Assembly (NCBI RefSeq): GCF_963378075.1
Contig: NZ_OY726394.1
Location: 4,154,001-4,218,000, forward strand
Direction: 5' to 3'
Length of the DNA stretch: 64,000 nt
DNA from: Mycolicibacter sp. MU0083
GTDB lineage: Bacteria > Actinomycetota > Actinomycetes > Mycobacteriales > Mycobacteriaceae
A program made the position numbers and the translations under genes. This document shows positions 7,477 through 16,125 of the stretch, piece after piece. The notes below the pieces were generated by a model that worked only from the letters and a program-made list of their open reading frames with translations, had not been told where the DNA came from and searched no databases. Every line of letters begins with the position of its first letter. Within the stretch, counting starts at the first letter, position 1.

Positions 7477-9534
7477 ATGGGGTGGCAGCGATGTGCGGCC
7501 GTACTCACCGGTCGGCGCTGCTGGCTGGTGGCGCTGGTCCCGGTCCTGATCGCCGTCGCGTTGATGGCGGCCGCCGGCGGTGACGCCGAGGCGACCCGGT
7601 CCCCCGAAACCCTGCCGGCCGGCGCCGAATCCGCACGGGCCGCCGCGGCGCTGTCCGGTTTCGCCGGCGGGGAACAGGCCACGGTGCTGTTGGTGGCCAC
7701 CCGCACCGACGGCGGTCCGCTGACCCCGGACGACCTCGCCGCGATCGACGCGGCGCACGCGCGCGCCGCGGCAGTGCCGCAGGTCTTGGGCGGTACGCCC
7801 GCCGCGGTGGCGCCCTCGGCCGACGGCCGGGCGGCGCTGGCGACGCTCCCGCTGGACCCCGGGCTCTCCGGTTTCGAGCTGACCGACGCCGTCACGGCCA
7901 TGCGGACCGCCGCCACCACCGATCTGCCCGCCGCACTGTCGACCCACATCACCGGCGGCCCGGCGTTCGGCGCCGACATCGCCGACGCTTTCACCGGCGC
8001 CAACGTCACGTTGCTGGCGGTCACCGCTCTGGTGGTGGCGCTGCTGCTGATCATCACCTATCGCTCACCGGTGTTGTGGCTGGTGCCGCTGCTGGTGATC
8101 GCGTTCGCCGACCGGGTGGCCGCGGTGGTGGGCGCCGACGTCGCACGCGCCGCGGGGGTGACGTTCGACGGCTCCACCGCCGGGATCACCAGCGTGTTGG
8201 TCTTCGGGGCGGGGACCAACTATGCGCTGCTGTTGATCTCGCGCTACCGCGAGGAGTTGTACGCCGACGCCGCGCATCGCGGCGCGCTGGCCCGCGCGGT
8301 GGCCGCTGCGGCCCCGGCGATCCTGGCCAGCAATGCCACGGTGGTGCTGGCCCTGTCGACGCTGCTGCTCGCGCTCACCCCGAGCACCCGCAGCCTGGGG
8401 ATCTGCGCGGGCTGCGGGCTGGTGGTGGCCGCCGTCTTCGTGCTGTCGGTGCTGCCGCCGCTGCTGGCGGTGTGCGGCCGAAAGGTGTTCTGGCCGTTCA
8501 TTCCCACCCCCTCCCCCGGCGCTGAGGGCGCGGCGACGACGGCCGGTCCCTGGCACCGTGTCGCCGACGCGGTGTCGCGGCGTCCGGTGCTGGTGTGCCT
8601 CGCGGCGGTCGCCGTGCTGGCGGCGTCGGCCGCCGGGCTCTCCGGGGCCAGGATCGGGTTGTCGCAGACCCAACAGTTCCGGGTACAGGCCGACTCGGTG
8701 GCCGGCTTCGAGACGCTGGCGGCGCACTTTCCCGAGGGTGCGGCGAGCCCCGCGGTGGTGATCGGCCCGACCGCCAAGACCCGGGAACTCACCGCGGCGA
8801 TCACGGGCGTCCCCGGCGTCGTCTCGGCGGTGCAGACCGGCGGGACCGAGACCGGGCGGACCCGGTGGTCGGTGGTGATCGACGCCGCCCCGGCCACCGA
8901 GGAAGCCTTCCGGGTCGTCACCGGGGTGCGCGATGCGGTCGGCGGGGTCGATTCGCGGGCGCTGGTCGGCGGCGCCGACGCGCAGGCCCTCGATGTCCGC
9001 GACGGTGCGGTGCGCGACCGCGAAGTGCTGATCCCGCTGATCCTGCTGGTCGTGCTCGCGGTGCTGTTCGTGCTGCTCCGGGCGCTCATCGCACCGCCGG
9101 TCCTGGTGGCGGCGACGGTGCTCAGCGCCCTGGCCGCCCTCGGGCTGGGCTGCTGGGCCAGCCTGCACCTGTTCGGTTTCCCGGCGCTGGACAACAGCAC
9201 TCCGCTGTTCGCGTTCCTGTTCCTGGTCGCGCTGGGTGTCGACTACACCATCTTCCTCGTGACCCGGGCCTGGGAGGAGACGCCGCAGCACGGCACCCGC
9301 GCGGGAATGGTGCGTGCGGTGTCGGCCACCGGTGCGGTGATCACCAGTGCCGGCGTGGTGCTGGCCGCGGTGTTCTGCGTGCTCGGAGTGCTACCGCTGA
9401 TCGTGCTGACTCAGCTGGGCATCATCGTCGGACTCGGAATCCTGTTGGACACCTTCGTCGTTCGAACCCTGGTTATTCCGGCATTGTTCGCCGTGATCGG
9501 TGACCGGATCTGGTGGCCGAGCCCGCCGCGCTGA
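7477..9534 (+). CDS. Short MMPL-family (RND) transporter, YdfJ/ActII-3-like
   Basis: The 685-residue protein has the twelve-helix RND layout in shortened form: helix 1 at residues 15-32, a periplasmic loop, helices 2-6 (about 175-345), a short second loop and a final bundle (about 510-675). It is about 290 residues shorter than the two MmpS-linked MmpLs here because it lacks the coiled-coil insert. TM10 keeps VDY (GVDYTIFLVTR). TM4 reads GAGTNYALLLISRYREEL, with Asn248 where the proton-relay Asp is normally found. The ATG at 7477 is chosen because earlier in-frame sequence is out-of-frame translation of the preceding gene. Substrate unknown. Confidence 0.85.
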   Translation: MGWQRCAAVLTGRRCWLVALVPVLIAVALMAAAGGDAEATRSPETLPAGAESARAAAALSGFAGGEQATVLLVATRTDGGPLTPDDLAAIDAAHARAAAVPQVLGGTPAAVAPSADGRAALATLPLDPGLSGFELTDAVTAMRTAATTDLPAALSTHITGGPAFGADIADAFTGANVTLLAVTALVVALLLIITYRSPVLWLVPLLVIAFADRVAAVVGADVARAAGVTFDGSTAGITSVLVFGAGTNYALLLISRYREELYADAAHRGALARAVAAAAPAILASNATVVLALSTLLLALTPSTRSLGICAGCGLVVAAVFVLSVLPPLLAVCGRKVFWPFIPTPSPGAEGAATTAGPWHRVADAVSRRPVLVCLAAVAVLAASAAGLSGARIGLSQTQQFRVQADSVAGFETLAAHFPEGAASPAVVIGPTAKTRELTAAITGVPGVVSAVQTGGTETGRTRWSVVIDAAPATEEAFRVVTGVRDAVGGVDSRALVGGADAQALDVRDGAVRDREVLIPLILLVVLAVLFVLLRALIAPPVLVAATVLSALAALGLGCWASLHLFGFPALDNSTPLFAFLFLVALGVDYTIFLVTRAWEETPQHGTRAGMVRAVSATGAVITSAGVVLAAVFCVLGVLPLIVLTQLGIIVGLGILLDTFVVRTLVIPALFAVIGDRIWWPSPPR

Positions 9535-9546
9535 TCCTTACAGCGC
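9528..9546. terminator. Hairpin between convergent genes, candidate terminator
   Basis: GCGCTG (9528-9533) and CAGCGC (9541-9546) pair perfectly around a seven-base loop and span the stop codons of the convergent transporter and aldehyde dehydrogenase genes, which are only three bases apart. There is no T-run, which is common for mycobacterial terminators. Confidence 0.4.
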
Positions 9547-10995
9547 CGCCCAGATCGACTTGGTCTTGAGGTAGCCGTCGATGCCCTCGTAGCCGAATTC
9601 CTTGCCCATGCCGGACTGCTTGTAGCCGCCGAAGGGCACGTTGTGGTCGAACGTCAGCTGGCAGTTGAGGCCGACCATGCCGGCCTGCAGGCGCTTGCCC
9701 AGGTTGTGGGCGCGCGCCAGGTTGGTGGTCCAGGCGGTGGCGGCCAGGCCGTAGCTGGTGTCGTTGGCCATCGCAACGGCCTCGTCGTCGTCGTCGAACG
9801 GCAGGATTGTGACGACCGGGCCGAAGATCTCCTCCTTGTAGAGCCGGCTGGTGGCGGGGTCGACGCCGGTGACCACGGTGGGCTTGATGAAGTAGCCCTT
9901 ACGGTCCAATCGGTAACCGCCGCTGACGATCTCGGCGCCGTCCTTCTTGCCCTGGTCGATGTAGCCCATCACCCGGTCGAGCTGCTTCGCGCTGACCAGC
10001 GGGCTGATCATCGCGCCCTCGTCCTTGGGTCCGCCGAGCACCAGGTTCTCGCCGATCATCGAGATGCCGGCCACCACCCGCTCGTAGACGCTGCGCTGCA
10101 CGAAGATCCGGGATCCGCAGACGCAACCCTGTCCGGAGTGCACGAAGATGCCCATCGAGGCCATCATGATCGCCATGTCCAGGTCGGCGTCTTCGTAGAT
10201 CAGCACCGGGGACTTGCCGCCGAGTTCGAGGGTGACCTTCTTCAGGTTGTCCGCGGCACCGCGCATGATCTCCTTGCCGACCTCGGTGGAGCCGGTGAAG
10301 GCGACCTTCTCCACATCCGGGTGGGCGGTGATCGCCGCACCCGCGGTGGCGCCGTAGCCGATGACGAAGTTGGCGACGCCGTCGGGCACCCCGGCCTGGG
10401 CGATCAGTTTCTCCAGCAGCACCGCCGACAGCGGGGTCTCCTCGGCCGGCTTGATGACGCTGCTGCAGCCGGCGGCCAGCGCCGGGGCGATCTTGGCGCA
10501 GGCGTTGAACAGCGGGCCGTTCCACGGGTAGATCAGGCCCACCACCCCGTAGGGCTCCTTGAGGGTGTAGGCGTGCATGTTGGCGTGGGTGCTGTTGACG
10601 CCGCCTTCCATCTGCACCTGGTAGCTGGTGCCGTTGATCTTGGTGCACCAGCCGGCGTAGTAGCGGTAGAACTCCGCACAGGTGGAGACGATCATCTCGG
10701 CCTGCGCCGGCGGCATGCCGGCGTCCAGGGACTCCAGTTCGGCGAACTCCTTGGCGTGCTCGTCCATCAGGTCGGCGAGGCGCCACAGCACTTTGGCCCG
10801 CTGACGTGCCGGGATGTCGGTCCACACCCCGGACTCGTAGGCCGCCTTGGCGCGCGCGACGGCGTCGTTGACGGCATCGGGTCCGGCGTCGCGGAACTCG
10901 GTGATCTGCTCTTCGGTGGCCGGGTCGATGACCGGGATGACCTCACCGGTACCGGGCCGCTTCGCGAGATCTTCGATTACCGACTGCACTGACAT
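9538..10995 (-). CDS. NAD(P)+-dependent aldehyde dehydrogenase
   Basis: The 485-residue protein is of normal family length. It has the cofactor-binding PWNGP at 157-161, FTGSTEVGK at 233-241, the general base Glu257 in LELGGKSP and the nucleophile Cys291 in SGQGCVCGSR. It should oxidise an aldehyde to the acid in the cytoplasm. It is strongly similar to the second aldehyde dehydrogenase at 47762-49168, so the two are paralogues. The gene stands alone on its strand, convergent with the MMPL gene and separated from the upstream TetR gene by about 100 bases. AGAAGGG eight bases before the ATG supports the start. The aldehyde is not predictable. Confidence 0.94.
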   Translation of the reverse strand: MSVQSVIEDLAKRPGTGEVIPVIDPATEEQITEFRDAGPDAVNDAVARAKAAYESGVWTDIPARQRAKVLWRLADLMDEHAKEFAELESLDAGMPPAQAEMIVSTCAEFYRYYAGWCTKINGTSYQVQMEGGVNSTHANMHAYTLKEPYGVVGLIYPWNGPLFNACAKIAPALAAGCSSVIKPAEETPLSAVLLEKLIAQAGVPDGVANFVIGYGATAGAAITAHPDVEKVAFTGSTEVGKEIMRGAADNLKKVTLELGGKSPVLIYEDADLDMAIMMASMGIFVHSGQGCVCGSRIFVQRSVYERVVAGISMIGENLVLGGPKDEGAMISPLVSAKQLDRVMGYIDQGKKDGAEIVSGGYRLDRKGYFIKPTVVTGVDPATSRLYKEEIFGPVVTILPFDDDDEAVAMANDTSYGLAATAWTTNLARAHNLGKRLQAGMVGLNCQLTFDHNVPFGGYKQSGMGKEFGYEGIDGYLKTKSIWAAL

Positions 10996-11098
10996 GGGCG
11001 GGCCCTTCTGGTCACGGCGACAGAGATGCTGTGCACCTGCTTAGCATTCCGGGCGCAGCGGGGTCAACAGTCGACACGGTCCCGCGCTGATCGAGCGA

Positions 11099-11722
11099 CT
11101 AAATCGTGAGCGTCTGCACGTGGTCGATGGCCGCGTCCAACGCGTTGTTCAGCGGGCCGACGTCCCGGGCGACCTGGGCGAGCAGCATGCCGCCCTGAAA
11201 CGCCGCCAGCAGCAGATCCGCCAGCCGCCCGGGATCGGCCCCGGCGTCGAGACGGCCGAGGTGCTGCATGCGCTGCAGCCCGTCCCGGAAGATGCCGCGC
11301 CAGCGGGAGAACGCGCGCGCCAACTCGTCGTGGACGTCGAGGTCGGACTTGACGATCTGGCTCGCCAGCGAACCGAGCGTGCAGCCGTCCCGGTAGGCCT
11401 CCTCGTGGCCGACGTAATACTCCACCCAGGCCCGCAACGCCTCGACGGTGTCGAAGCCGGCGAACCGTTCGTCGCCGTAGAAGCGCAGCACCCGCTCGGC
11501 CTGCCATTCGATGACGGCCACCACCAGACTCTCCTTGGTCGGGAAGTAGTGGTTGAGCTGCGATCCGCTGACGCCCGCGACGCGTCGGAGCTGCTCGTTG
11601 TTCGTCGCGGCCACCCCCTGGGTGTGGATGAGGTCCGCGGCGCACTCGAGAATGCGCGCCCGCGTCGCCAGCCCTTTCGCGGTCAGTTTTCTGGGCTCCT
11701 GAGCTGCAGTCGCGGTGGCCAT
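11099..11722 (-). CDS. TetR family repressor divergent from a nitroreductase operon
   Basis: The 207-residue protein has the helix-turn-helix at residues 18-65 (RARILECAADLIHTQG, then LRRVAGVSGSQLNHYFPTKESL) and a TetR_C domain resembling the LmrA/YxaF group. It is divergent from the nitroreductase/DUF417 operon. Two TGGG-N8-CCCA repeats lie in the gap. The ATG at 11722 is preferred to in-frame starts further upstream: it lies seven bases from a reverse-strand TAGGAT (11730-11735), a leaderless arrangement, and the longer reading frame would cover the operators. Confidence 0.9.
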   Translation of the reverse strand: MATATAAQEPRKLTAKGLATRARILECAADLIHTQGVAATNNEQLRRVAGVSGSQLNHYFPTKESLVVAVIEWQAERVLRFYGDERFAGFDTVEALRAWVEYYVGHEEAYRDGCTLGSLASQIVKSDLDVHDELARAFSRWRGIFRDGLQRMQHLGRLDAGADPGRLADLLLAAFQGGMLLAQVARDVGPLNNALDAAIDHVQTLTI

Positions 11723-11740
11723 GGTCCCGATCCTAACAAA

Positions 11741-11802
11741 AATGGGCTTGACAACCCATTCAATGTGGGTGTCTACTTCAAAAATGGGTCGCATAGCCCA
11801 AA
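11741..11802. promoter_or_regulatory. Two operator-like repeats (TGGG-N8-CCCA) overlapping a promoter
   Basis: The first site (11741-11760) is AATGGG-N8-CCCATT with perfect arms. The second (11783-11802) is AATGGG-N8-CCCAAA. Their starts are 42 bases apart, about four helical turns. TTGACA (11748-11753), a consensus -35 element for the rightward promoter, lies inside the first site, with TCTACT at 11772-11777 as a possible -10. Binding by the adjacent TetR would block the nitroreductase promoter. The repeat geometry is read from the sequence; the regulator assignment is inferred. Confidence 0.7.
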
Positions 11803-11854
11803 TCTGATAACGCCCGACCATCCCGGCGAGCACCTGCACAGAAAGCGAATCGAC

Positions 11855-12502
11855 ATGAATCTCGACGACCTCATGAGCAAGCACCTCACCCGGTACTTCG
11901 ACACCGGCCGGACCATCCCGGCCGAATCGCTGCAACGGCTACTGCGGTTTCTGCGCTCCACACCGTCGTCGGTCAACGTCCAAGCCAGCCGCTACCACGT
12001 GCTCGAGACACCGGAGGGCAAGGGTCGACTGGCCGACAATCTCGGAGAACGCTTCGCCGACAACGGTGAAAAGATCCGCAACGCCTCACACGTCATCATC
12101 TTCACCACCCGAGTCGACGTGCCGGACAGCCACCTGCAGCAGGTTTTCGGCCGGGAGAAGGCCGACGGCCGGTTTCCCGACCCGGCCAAGCAGGCGCACT
12201 GGGAATCGATGACCCGCGACTTCCTCAACCTGCGCACCTACGGCTACAAGGACCTCGGTCACTGGATGGAGAAGCAGGCCTACCTCGCGCTGGGCATGAC
12301 CATGATGGCCGCCGCCGAGCTCGGATTCGACGCCACCCCGTTGGAAGGATTCGATCCGGCCGTCGTCGATGCGGCCTTCAAGATCCGCGAAACCGGCTAC
12401 ACCACAACGGTACTGCTGGCGCTGGGCTACCCCGATCCGACGAAGACCTACCGCAACCCCATCTCACGCCTGCAATCCGACCAGATCTTCACCTTCGCCT
12501 GA
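11855..12502 (+). CDS. NfsB-like oxygen-insensitive NAD(P)H nitroreductase
   Basis: The 215-residue protein fits the nitroreductase fold and resembles NfsB/dihydropteridine reductase: SVNVQASRYHVLETPEGK near the N-terminus is the FMN-binding PSSxNxQPW-like segment, and the C-terminal half has LGYPDPTKTYRNPISRL. Such FMN flavoproteins reduce nitroaromatics, quinones or similar electrophiles by two electrons in the cytoplasm. It is the first gene of a three-gene operon (DUF417 protein 15 bases later, then a TetR). The divergent TetR and the two operator-like repeats suggest induction by a toxic electrophile. Natural substrate unknown. Confidence 0.88.
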   Translation: MNLDDLMSKHLTRYFDTGRTIPAESLQRLLRFLRSTPSSVNVQASRYHVLETPEGKGRLADNLGERFADNGEKIRNASHVIIFTTRVDVPDSHLQQVFGREKADGRFPDPAKQAHWESMTRDFLNLRTYGYKDLGHWMEKQAYLALGMTMMAAAELGFDATPLEGFDPAVVDAAFKIRETGYTTTVLLALGYPDPTKTYRNPISRLQSDQIFTFA

Positions 12503-12517
12503 AAGGTCGTCACCGCC

Positions 12518-13072
12518 ATGATCACCGAGAAGAACACCCTTGCCACCGCCGCGCTGGTCGCCTCGTCGACCGTCCGGTCGATCGGCGACAATCTCGCCCG
12601 TTACGGCCTGGCCCTCATAATCGGATGGATCGGCGTGTTGAAGTTCCACGCCTACGAGGCCCACAACATCGCGCCGTTGGTCTCCAACAGCCCCTTCATG
12701 GGCTGGCTCTACGGCCTGTGCAGCGTGGAGTTCTTCTCCTGCCTGCTCGGGGTGGTGGAGATCGTCACCGCCGTGCTGCTGATGGTCAAGCCGTGGTTCC
12801 CGAAGACCTCGCTGTTGGGGAGCGCGCTGGCGATCGTGTTGTTCGTCAGCACGCTGTCCTTCCTCGTCACCACCCCGGGAGTCGGGGAATCCGGGGCCGG
12901 CGGCTTTCCACTGCTGTCCATGACGGGGCAGTTCCTCCTCAAGGACGTTGTGCTGCTGGCGGTCTCAGTGCTGACGCTGGCCGACACCCTGGAGAGCCTC
13001 GCCGCCGGGGAGGCGTCTTCTGGCCGGCCGGCCGGGTCGATTACGGTTGCGGCCATGGAACGGAGGAACTGA
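12518..13072 (+). CDS. DUF417 (YkgB/RclC-like) inner membrane protein
   Basis: The 184-residue protein has four hydrophobic helices (about 28-45, 68-90, 100-122, 138-160) and the family pattern LIIGWIGVLKFHAYEAHNIAPLV followed by SPFMGWLYG. In enterobacteria the relative RclC belongs to a reactive-chlorine response, which would suit an operon headed by a nitroreductase, but this is an analogy. It sits 15 bases after the nitroreductase stop, and its stop codon overlaps the ATG of the next TetR gene (TGATG), indicating one transcript. Confidence 0.85.
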   Translation: MITEKNTLATAALVASSTVRSIGDNLARYGLALIIGWIGVLKFHAYEAHNIAPLVSNSPFMGWLYGLCSVEFFSCLLGVVEIVTAVLLMVKPWFPKTSLLGSALAIVLFVSTLSFLVTTPGVGESGAGGFPLLSMTGQFLLKDVVLLAVSVLTLADTLESLAAGEASSGRPAGSITVAAMERRN

Positions 13073-13683
13073 TGCGAACTCGTGGTTGGGGCGGCGATGT
13101 GCCCGCCAGCGACGACGAGGCCGTCGCGCGGATCCTGCAGGCCACCCGACGCACCATCGACGCCCGCGGCGAGCAGACCAGCATCGCCGATGTGGCACGC
13201 ACCCTCGGAGTGACCCGCCAGACCGTCTACCGCTACTTCCCCAGCACCGAAGAACTGCTCAGTGCCACCGCCACCGACGGAGCGGGAGCCTTCCTCGATC
13301 AGCTCGCCGACGCCCTCGCCGGGATCACCGATCCCGGCGAGGCGGTCGCCGAGGGCGTCGCGCTGACCCTGGAGCGCCTGCCGCACGATCCCTACGTCGG
13401 TCTGCTGCTGCGCACCCAGCAGGCCAGCGAGTTCGCCGTCACCGTCACCACCGACACCGGACGCGACTTCGGTCATTCCCTGCTGCAGCGGCTGGACGTG
13501 GACTGGACCGGCTTCGACGCACAGGCCACCGACGACATCATCGAGATGGTGCTGCGCACGCTGCAGTCGTTCATCCTGGCGCCGCTGCCCGCCTCGGGCA
13601 CCGAGCTACGTCGGCTGCTGCGCCGCTGGATCGCCCCGGCGGTGGATGCGGCGCGCACGCCCGCGCGGGATCGGGCCCGCTAG
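13072..13683 (+). CDS. TetR family regulator, last gene of nitroreductase operon
   Basis: The 203-residue protein has a TetR helix-turn-helix at residues 18-62 (ARILQATRRTIDARG, then IADVARTLGVTRQTVYRYFPSTEELL). It begins MRTRGWGG and is a close paralogue of the TetR at 20618-21235, with the same RQTVYRYFPSTE recognition helix. GGAGGA just upstream of the ATG gives a strong ribosome binding site, and the start overlaps the previous stop codon. This operon therefore has two different TetR proteins, one divergent and one downstream. The target of this one is unclear. Confidence 0.88.
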   Translation: MRTRGWGGDVPASDDEAVARILQATRRTIDARGEQTSIADVARTLGVTRQTVYRYFPSTEELLSATATDGAGAFLDQLADALAGITDPGEAVAEGVALTLERLPHDPYVGLLLRTQQASEFAVTVTTDTGRDFGHSLLQRLDVDWTGFDAQATDDIIEMVLRTLQSFILAPLPASGTELRRLLRRWIAPAVDAARTPARDRAR

Positions 13684-13747
13684 ACCAGCACCGACGTCTG
13701 CATACCAATTTTGGGTGCCGTGCGGCATGGGCAAGAACATGTCCTTT

Positions 13748-13769
13748 GTTCGCGCGCTACCCCGCGAAC
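13748..13769. terminator. Hairpin between convergent genes, candidate terminator
   Basis: GTTCGCG (13748-13754) and CGCGAAC (13763-13769) are perfect arms around an eight-base loop. The hairpin covers the stop codon of the leftward SRPBCC gene and lies 65 bases after the stop of the rightward TetR gene, so it could end both transcripts. Confidence 0.45.
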
Positions 13770-14248
13770 CGCTGATCGGTGTAGCGCCGCAGGTTGGCCA
13801 GGAATCTGCGGAATCCCAGGTTCATCAGCGGCCCGCTGACCGGGGAGAACCAGGCGGCCGGCCCGGTCAGCTTGTTGGCCAGGGTCCAGGTCAGCCGGCA
13901 ACCCTGCGCGGTCGGCACGATCCGGTAGTCCTCGACGAACACCGCCAGCGCCTTGGTAGAGCTCGCGTTGAACCGGAATGCCATGTGCTGTGCGGGTTCC
14001 CAGGCCAGGAACTCTTCGTCGCCGACGATGCCGCCGCGCATGTCGACCACCCGGGTGGTCCCCACCCCGTACGGCTCGGGGCTGGTCCAGGTGACGTTGG
14101 TGATGACGCTGGCCCAGCGCGGCCAGGCCGCCGCGTCGGCCAGCACCTCCCAGACCTGCTCGGGGGTGACGGCCAGCTCGACGCTGTTGCTGAACTTCTG
14201 CGGCGCCTGCTGCAGAAAATCGAGTCCGACTTTCTCGCAGGGGTACAT
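13757..14248 (-). CDS. SRPBCC (START/polyketide cyclase-like) protein
   Basis: The 163-residue protein fits the SRPBCC lipid-pocket fold: SNSVELAVTPEQVWEVLADAAAWPRWASVI at the start and EDYRIVPTAQGCRLTWTLANKL later. Such proteins bind or convert hydrophobic ligands. It follows the D-aminoacylase-type gene on the same strand by 53 bases and is probably co-transcribed. A TTG three codons upstream (14257) has the better-spaced AAAGGAAA element, so the true N-terminus may be three residues longer. Confidence 0.8.
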   Translation of the reverse strand: MYPCEKVGLDFLQQAPQKFSNSVELAVTPEQVWEVLADAAAWPRWASVITNVTWTSPEPYGVGTTRVVDMRGGIVGDEEFLAWEPAQHMAFRFNASSTKALAVFVEDYRIVPTAQGCRLTWTLANKLTGPAAWFSPVSGPLMNLGFRRFLANLRRYTDQRFAG

Positions 14249-14301
14249 CCGAGACAAAACGGTGTTTCCTTTCAGTGCTTTTCGGCGCCGTTCGGCGCTG
14301 C

Positions 14302-16065
14302 TCAGCGCGCCCCGCGGACCAGGCGTCCGGGGCGCGCGCCGGTGTCGACGCCGTGGCGCCGGGTCACCGTACCGCTGACGACGGTGGCGTCGTATCCGCT
14401 GGCCCCCTGCAACAGCCGGCGACCGCCGGCGGGCAGGTCGTAGGCCATCCGCGCCGGCAGCAGGGTCAGCGCATCCATGTCGATCACGTTGAGGTCGGCC
14501 TTCTTGCCGGTCTCGATGGTGCCCCGGTCGGTCAGGCCGAACAGTTGCGCGGTGTCGCGGCACTGCTTGCGGATCACATACTCCAGCGGCAGCTTGTCGC
14601 CGCGGTGCCGGTCGCGCGCCCAGTGGGTGAGCAGGAACGTGGGATAGGAGGCGTCGCAGATCAATCCGCAGTGGGCCCCGCCGTCGGACAGGCCCAGCAC
14701 CCCGGCGGGATGGGTGAGCATTTCACGGATGGCGTCGTGATTGCCGTCGGCGTAGTTGAAGAACGGCAGCATCAGCATCGCGCCCGCGTCGGCGGCCAGC
14801 ATCAGGTCATAGAGCGTCGACAGCGGATCCTCGCCGCGCTGCTCGGCGATCGCGGCCACCGAACGGTCCGGGGTGGGCTCGTAGTCCGGCGGGTCGCCCA
14901 GGTCGTAGATGCGGTGCAGGGAGTGCTGCACCAGGGCGAACATCCCGTCGAACTGCAGCGAAGTGTCCACCGGCAGATCGTCTTCGGCCAGAATCGCGGC
15001 TTTGACGGCCGGGTCGGCGAGCCGTCGCGCGAGTTCGTCGCGGCTGCATTCGGCGGCCAATCGCCGGTAGGTGGGGCGGTGGGTGAAGGCGTGGTGGCCG
15101 GGGAAGCCGAGCAGCATCCCGAACGGGCGCGCAGCCACCTGCGGATACAGGGCACTGCCGGCCCGGTGTGCGTCGGCGGAGATCTCCAACTGCTCACGCC
15201 ACAGGTTCGGGTCGGCGTCGACCTGGATCAGTGCGAACGACACCGGGCGGTCGATCTCCCCGGCGAGGCGCCGCATCCACTCCAGTTCCTTCTTCGGCGC
15301 GACGATGTCCTCACCGGCGGTGCCCTGCGGCGCCAGTTCGAAGACCGCCCGCCCGCCGGCGGCCATCGCGCGGCCCAGGCCGAACAGTTCGTCCTCGGCG
15401 GCGAAGGTGCCCGGCACCGGTTCGCCGTCCATCGCCCGGTGGGTGATGGTGCGCGACGTCGAAAAGCCCAGTGCGCCGGCCTCGATCGCCTCCTGCACCA
15501 GCGCGCTCATGGCGGCGATGTCATCGGGAGTGGCCGGTTCGTTGCGGGCGCCGCGCTCGCCCATCGCGTAGGCGCGGATCGCCCCGTGTGCGACCTGGCT
15601 GCCGACGTCGACGGCGTAGCTCTTCTTCTCCAGCGCATCGAGGTACTCGGGATAGCTCTCCCACTCCCAGGTGATGCCCTCGGTCAGCGCGGTGCCGGGG
15701 ATGTCTTCGACACCCTCCATGAGTTTGATCAGCCACTCTTCGCGTCCGGGCCGCACCGGGGCGAATCCGACTCCGCAGTTGCCGCTGACGATCGTGGTGA
15801 CGCCGTGGCCGCTGGACGGCTCCAGCAGGTTGTCCCAGCTGACCTGGCCGTCATAGTGGGTGTGGATGTCGACGAATCCGGGGGCGACGATCCTGCCGGT
15901 GGCGTCGATGGTTTCGGCCGCGGCGCCGGTCAAGCCCGGGTCGTCGGATCCGGTGCGGCGATGGACGGCGACGATGCGGCCGTCCTTGATGCCGACGTCG
16001 GCGGGGTAGCGGTCGGCGCCGGTTCCGTCGACGACGGTGCCGCCGGTGATCGTGAGGTCATACAC
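14302..16065 (-). CDS. N-acyl-D-amino-acid deacylase family amidohydrolase
   Basis: The 587-residue protein is an amidohydrolase-superfamily enzyme of the D-aminoacylase group. It begins YDLTITGGTVVDGTG, has the metal-binding GFVDIHTHYDGQ near residue 70, SGNCGVGFAPVRPG near 105, and a late GLSDGGAHCGLICDAS where the catalytic Asp is expected. Related enzymes hydrolyse N-acyl-D-amino acids or cyclic amides with bound zinc. The GTG start at 16065 is supported by GGGAG six bases upstream; sequence further upstream lacks family similarity. It is divergent from a TetR/epoxide hydrolase pair across 55 bases with an inverted repeat. The real substrate is uncertain. Confidence 0.9.
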   Translation of the reverse strand: MYDLTITGGTVVDGTGADRYPADVGIKDGRIVAVHRRTGSDDPGLTGAAAETIDATGRIVAPGFVDIHTHYDGQVSWDNLLEPSSGHGVTTIVSGNCGVGFAPVRPGREEWLIKLMEGVEDIPGTALTEGITWEWESYPEYLDALEKKSYAVDVGSQVAHGAIRAYAMGERGARNEPATPDDIAAMSALVQEAIEAGALGFSTSRTITHRAMDGEPVPGTFAAEDELFGLGRAMAAGGRAVFELAPQGTAGEDIVAPKKELEWMRRLAGEIDRPVSFALIQVDADPNLWREQLEISADAHRAGSALYPQVAARPFGMLLGFPGHHAFTHRPTYRRLAAECSRDELARRLADPAVKAAILAEDDLPVDTSLQFDGMFALVQHSLHRIYDLGDPPDYEPTPDRSVAAIAEQRGEDPLSTLYDLMLAADAGAMLMLPFFNYADGNHDAIREMLTHPAGVLGLSDGGAHCGLICDASYPTFLLTHWARDRHRGDKLPLEYVIRKQCRDTAQLFGLTDRGTIETGKKADLNVIDMDALTLLPARMAYDLPAGGRRLLQGASGYDATVVSGTVTRRHGVDTGARPGRLVRGAR

Positions 16066-16100
16066 AAGCGACTCCCGGGGTTCGTCGGTATTGATCAATT

Positions 16101-16125
16101 TGTACACATCTCGATAATGTGTGCA
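16101..16125. promoter_or_regulatory. Inverted repeat, candidate TetR operator
   Basis: TGTACACAT (16101-16109) and ATGTGTGCA (16117-16125) match at 8 of 9 positions with a seven-base spacer. The repeat lies between the divergent amidohydrolase and TetR genes, and its right arm overlaps the TetR GTG start (16121), so bound protein would block autogenous expression. Confidence 0.6.
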
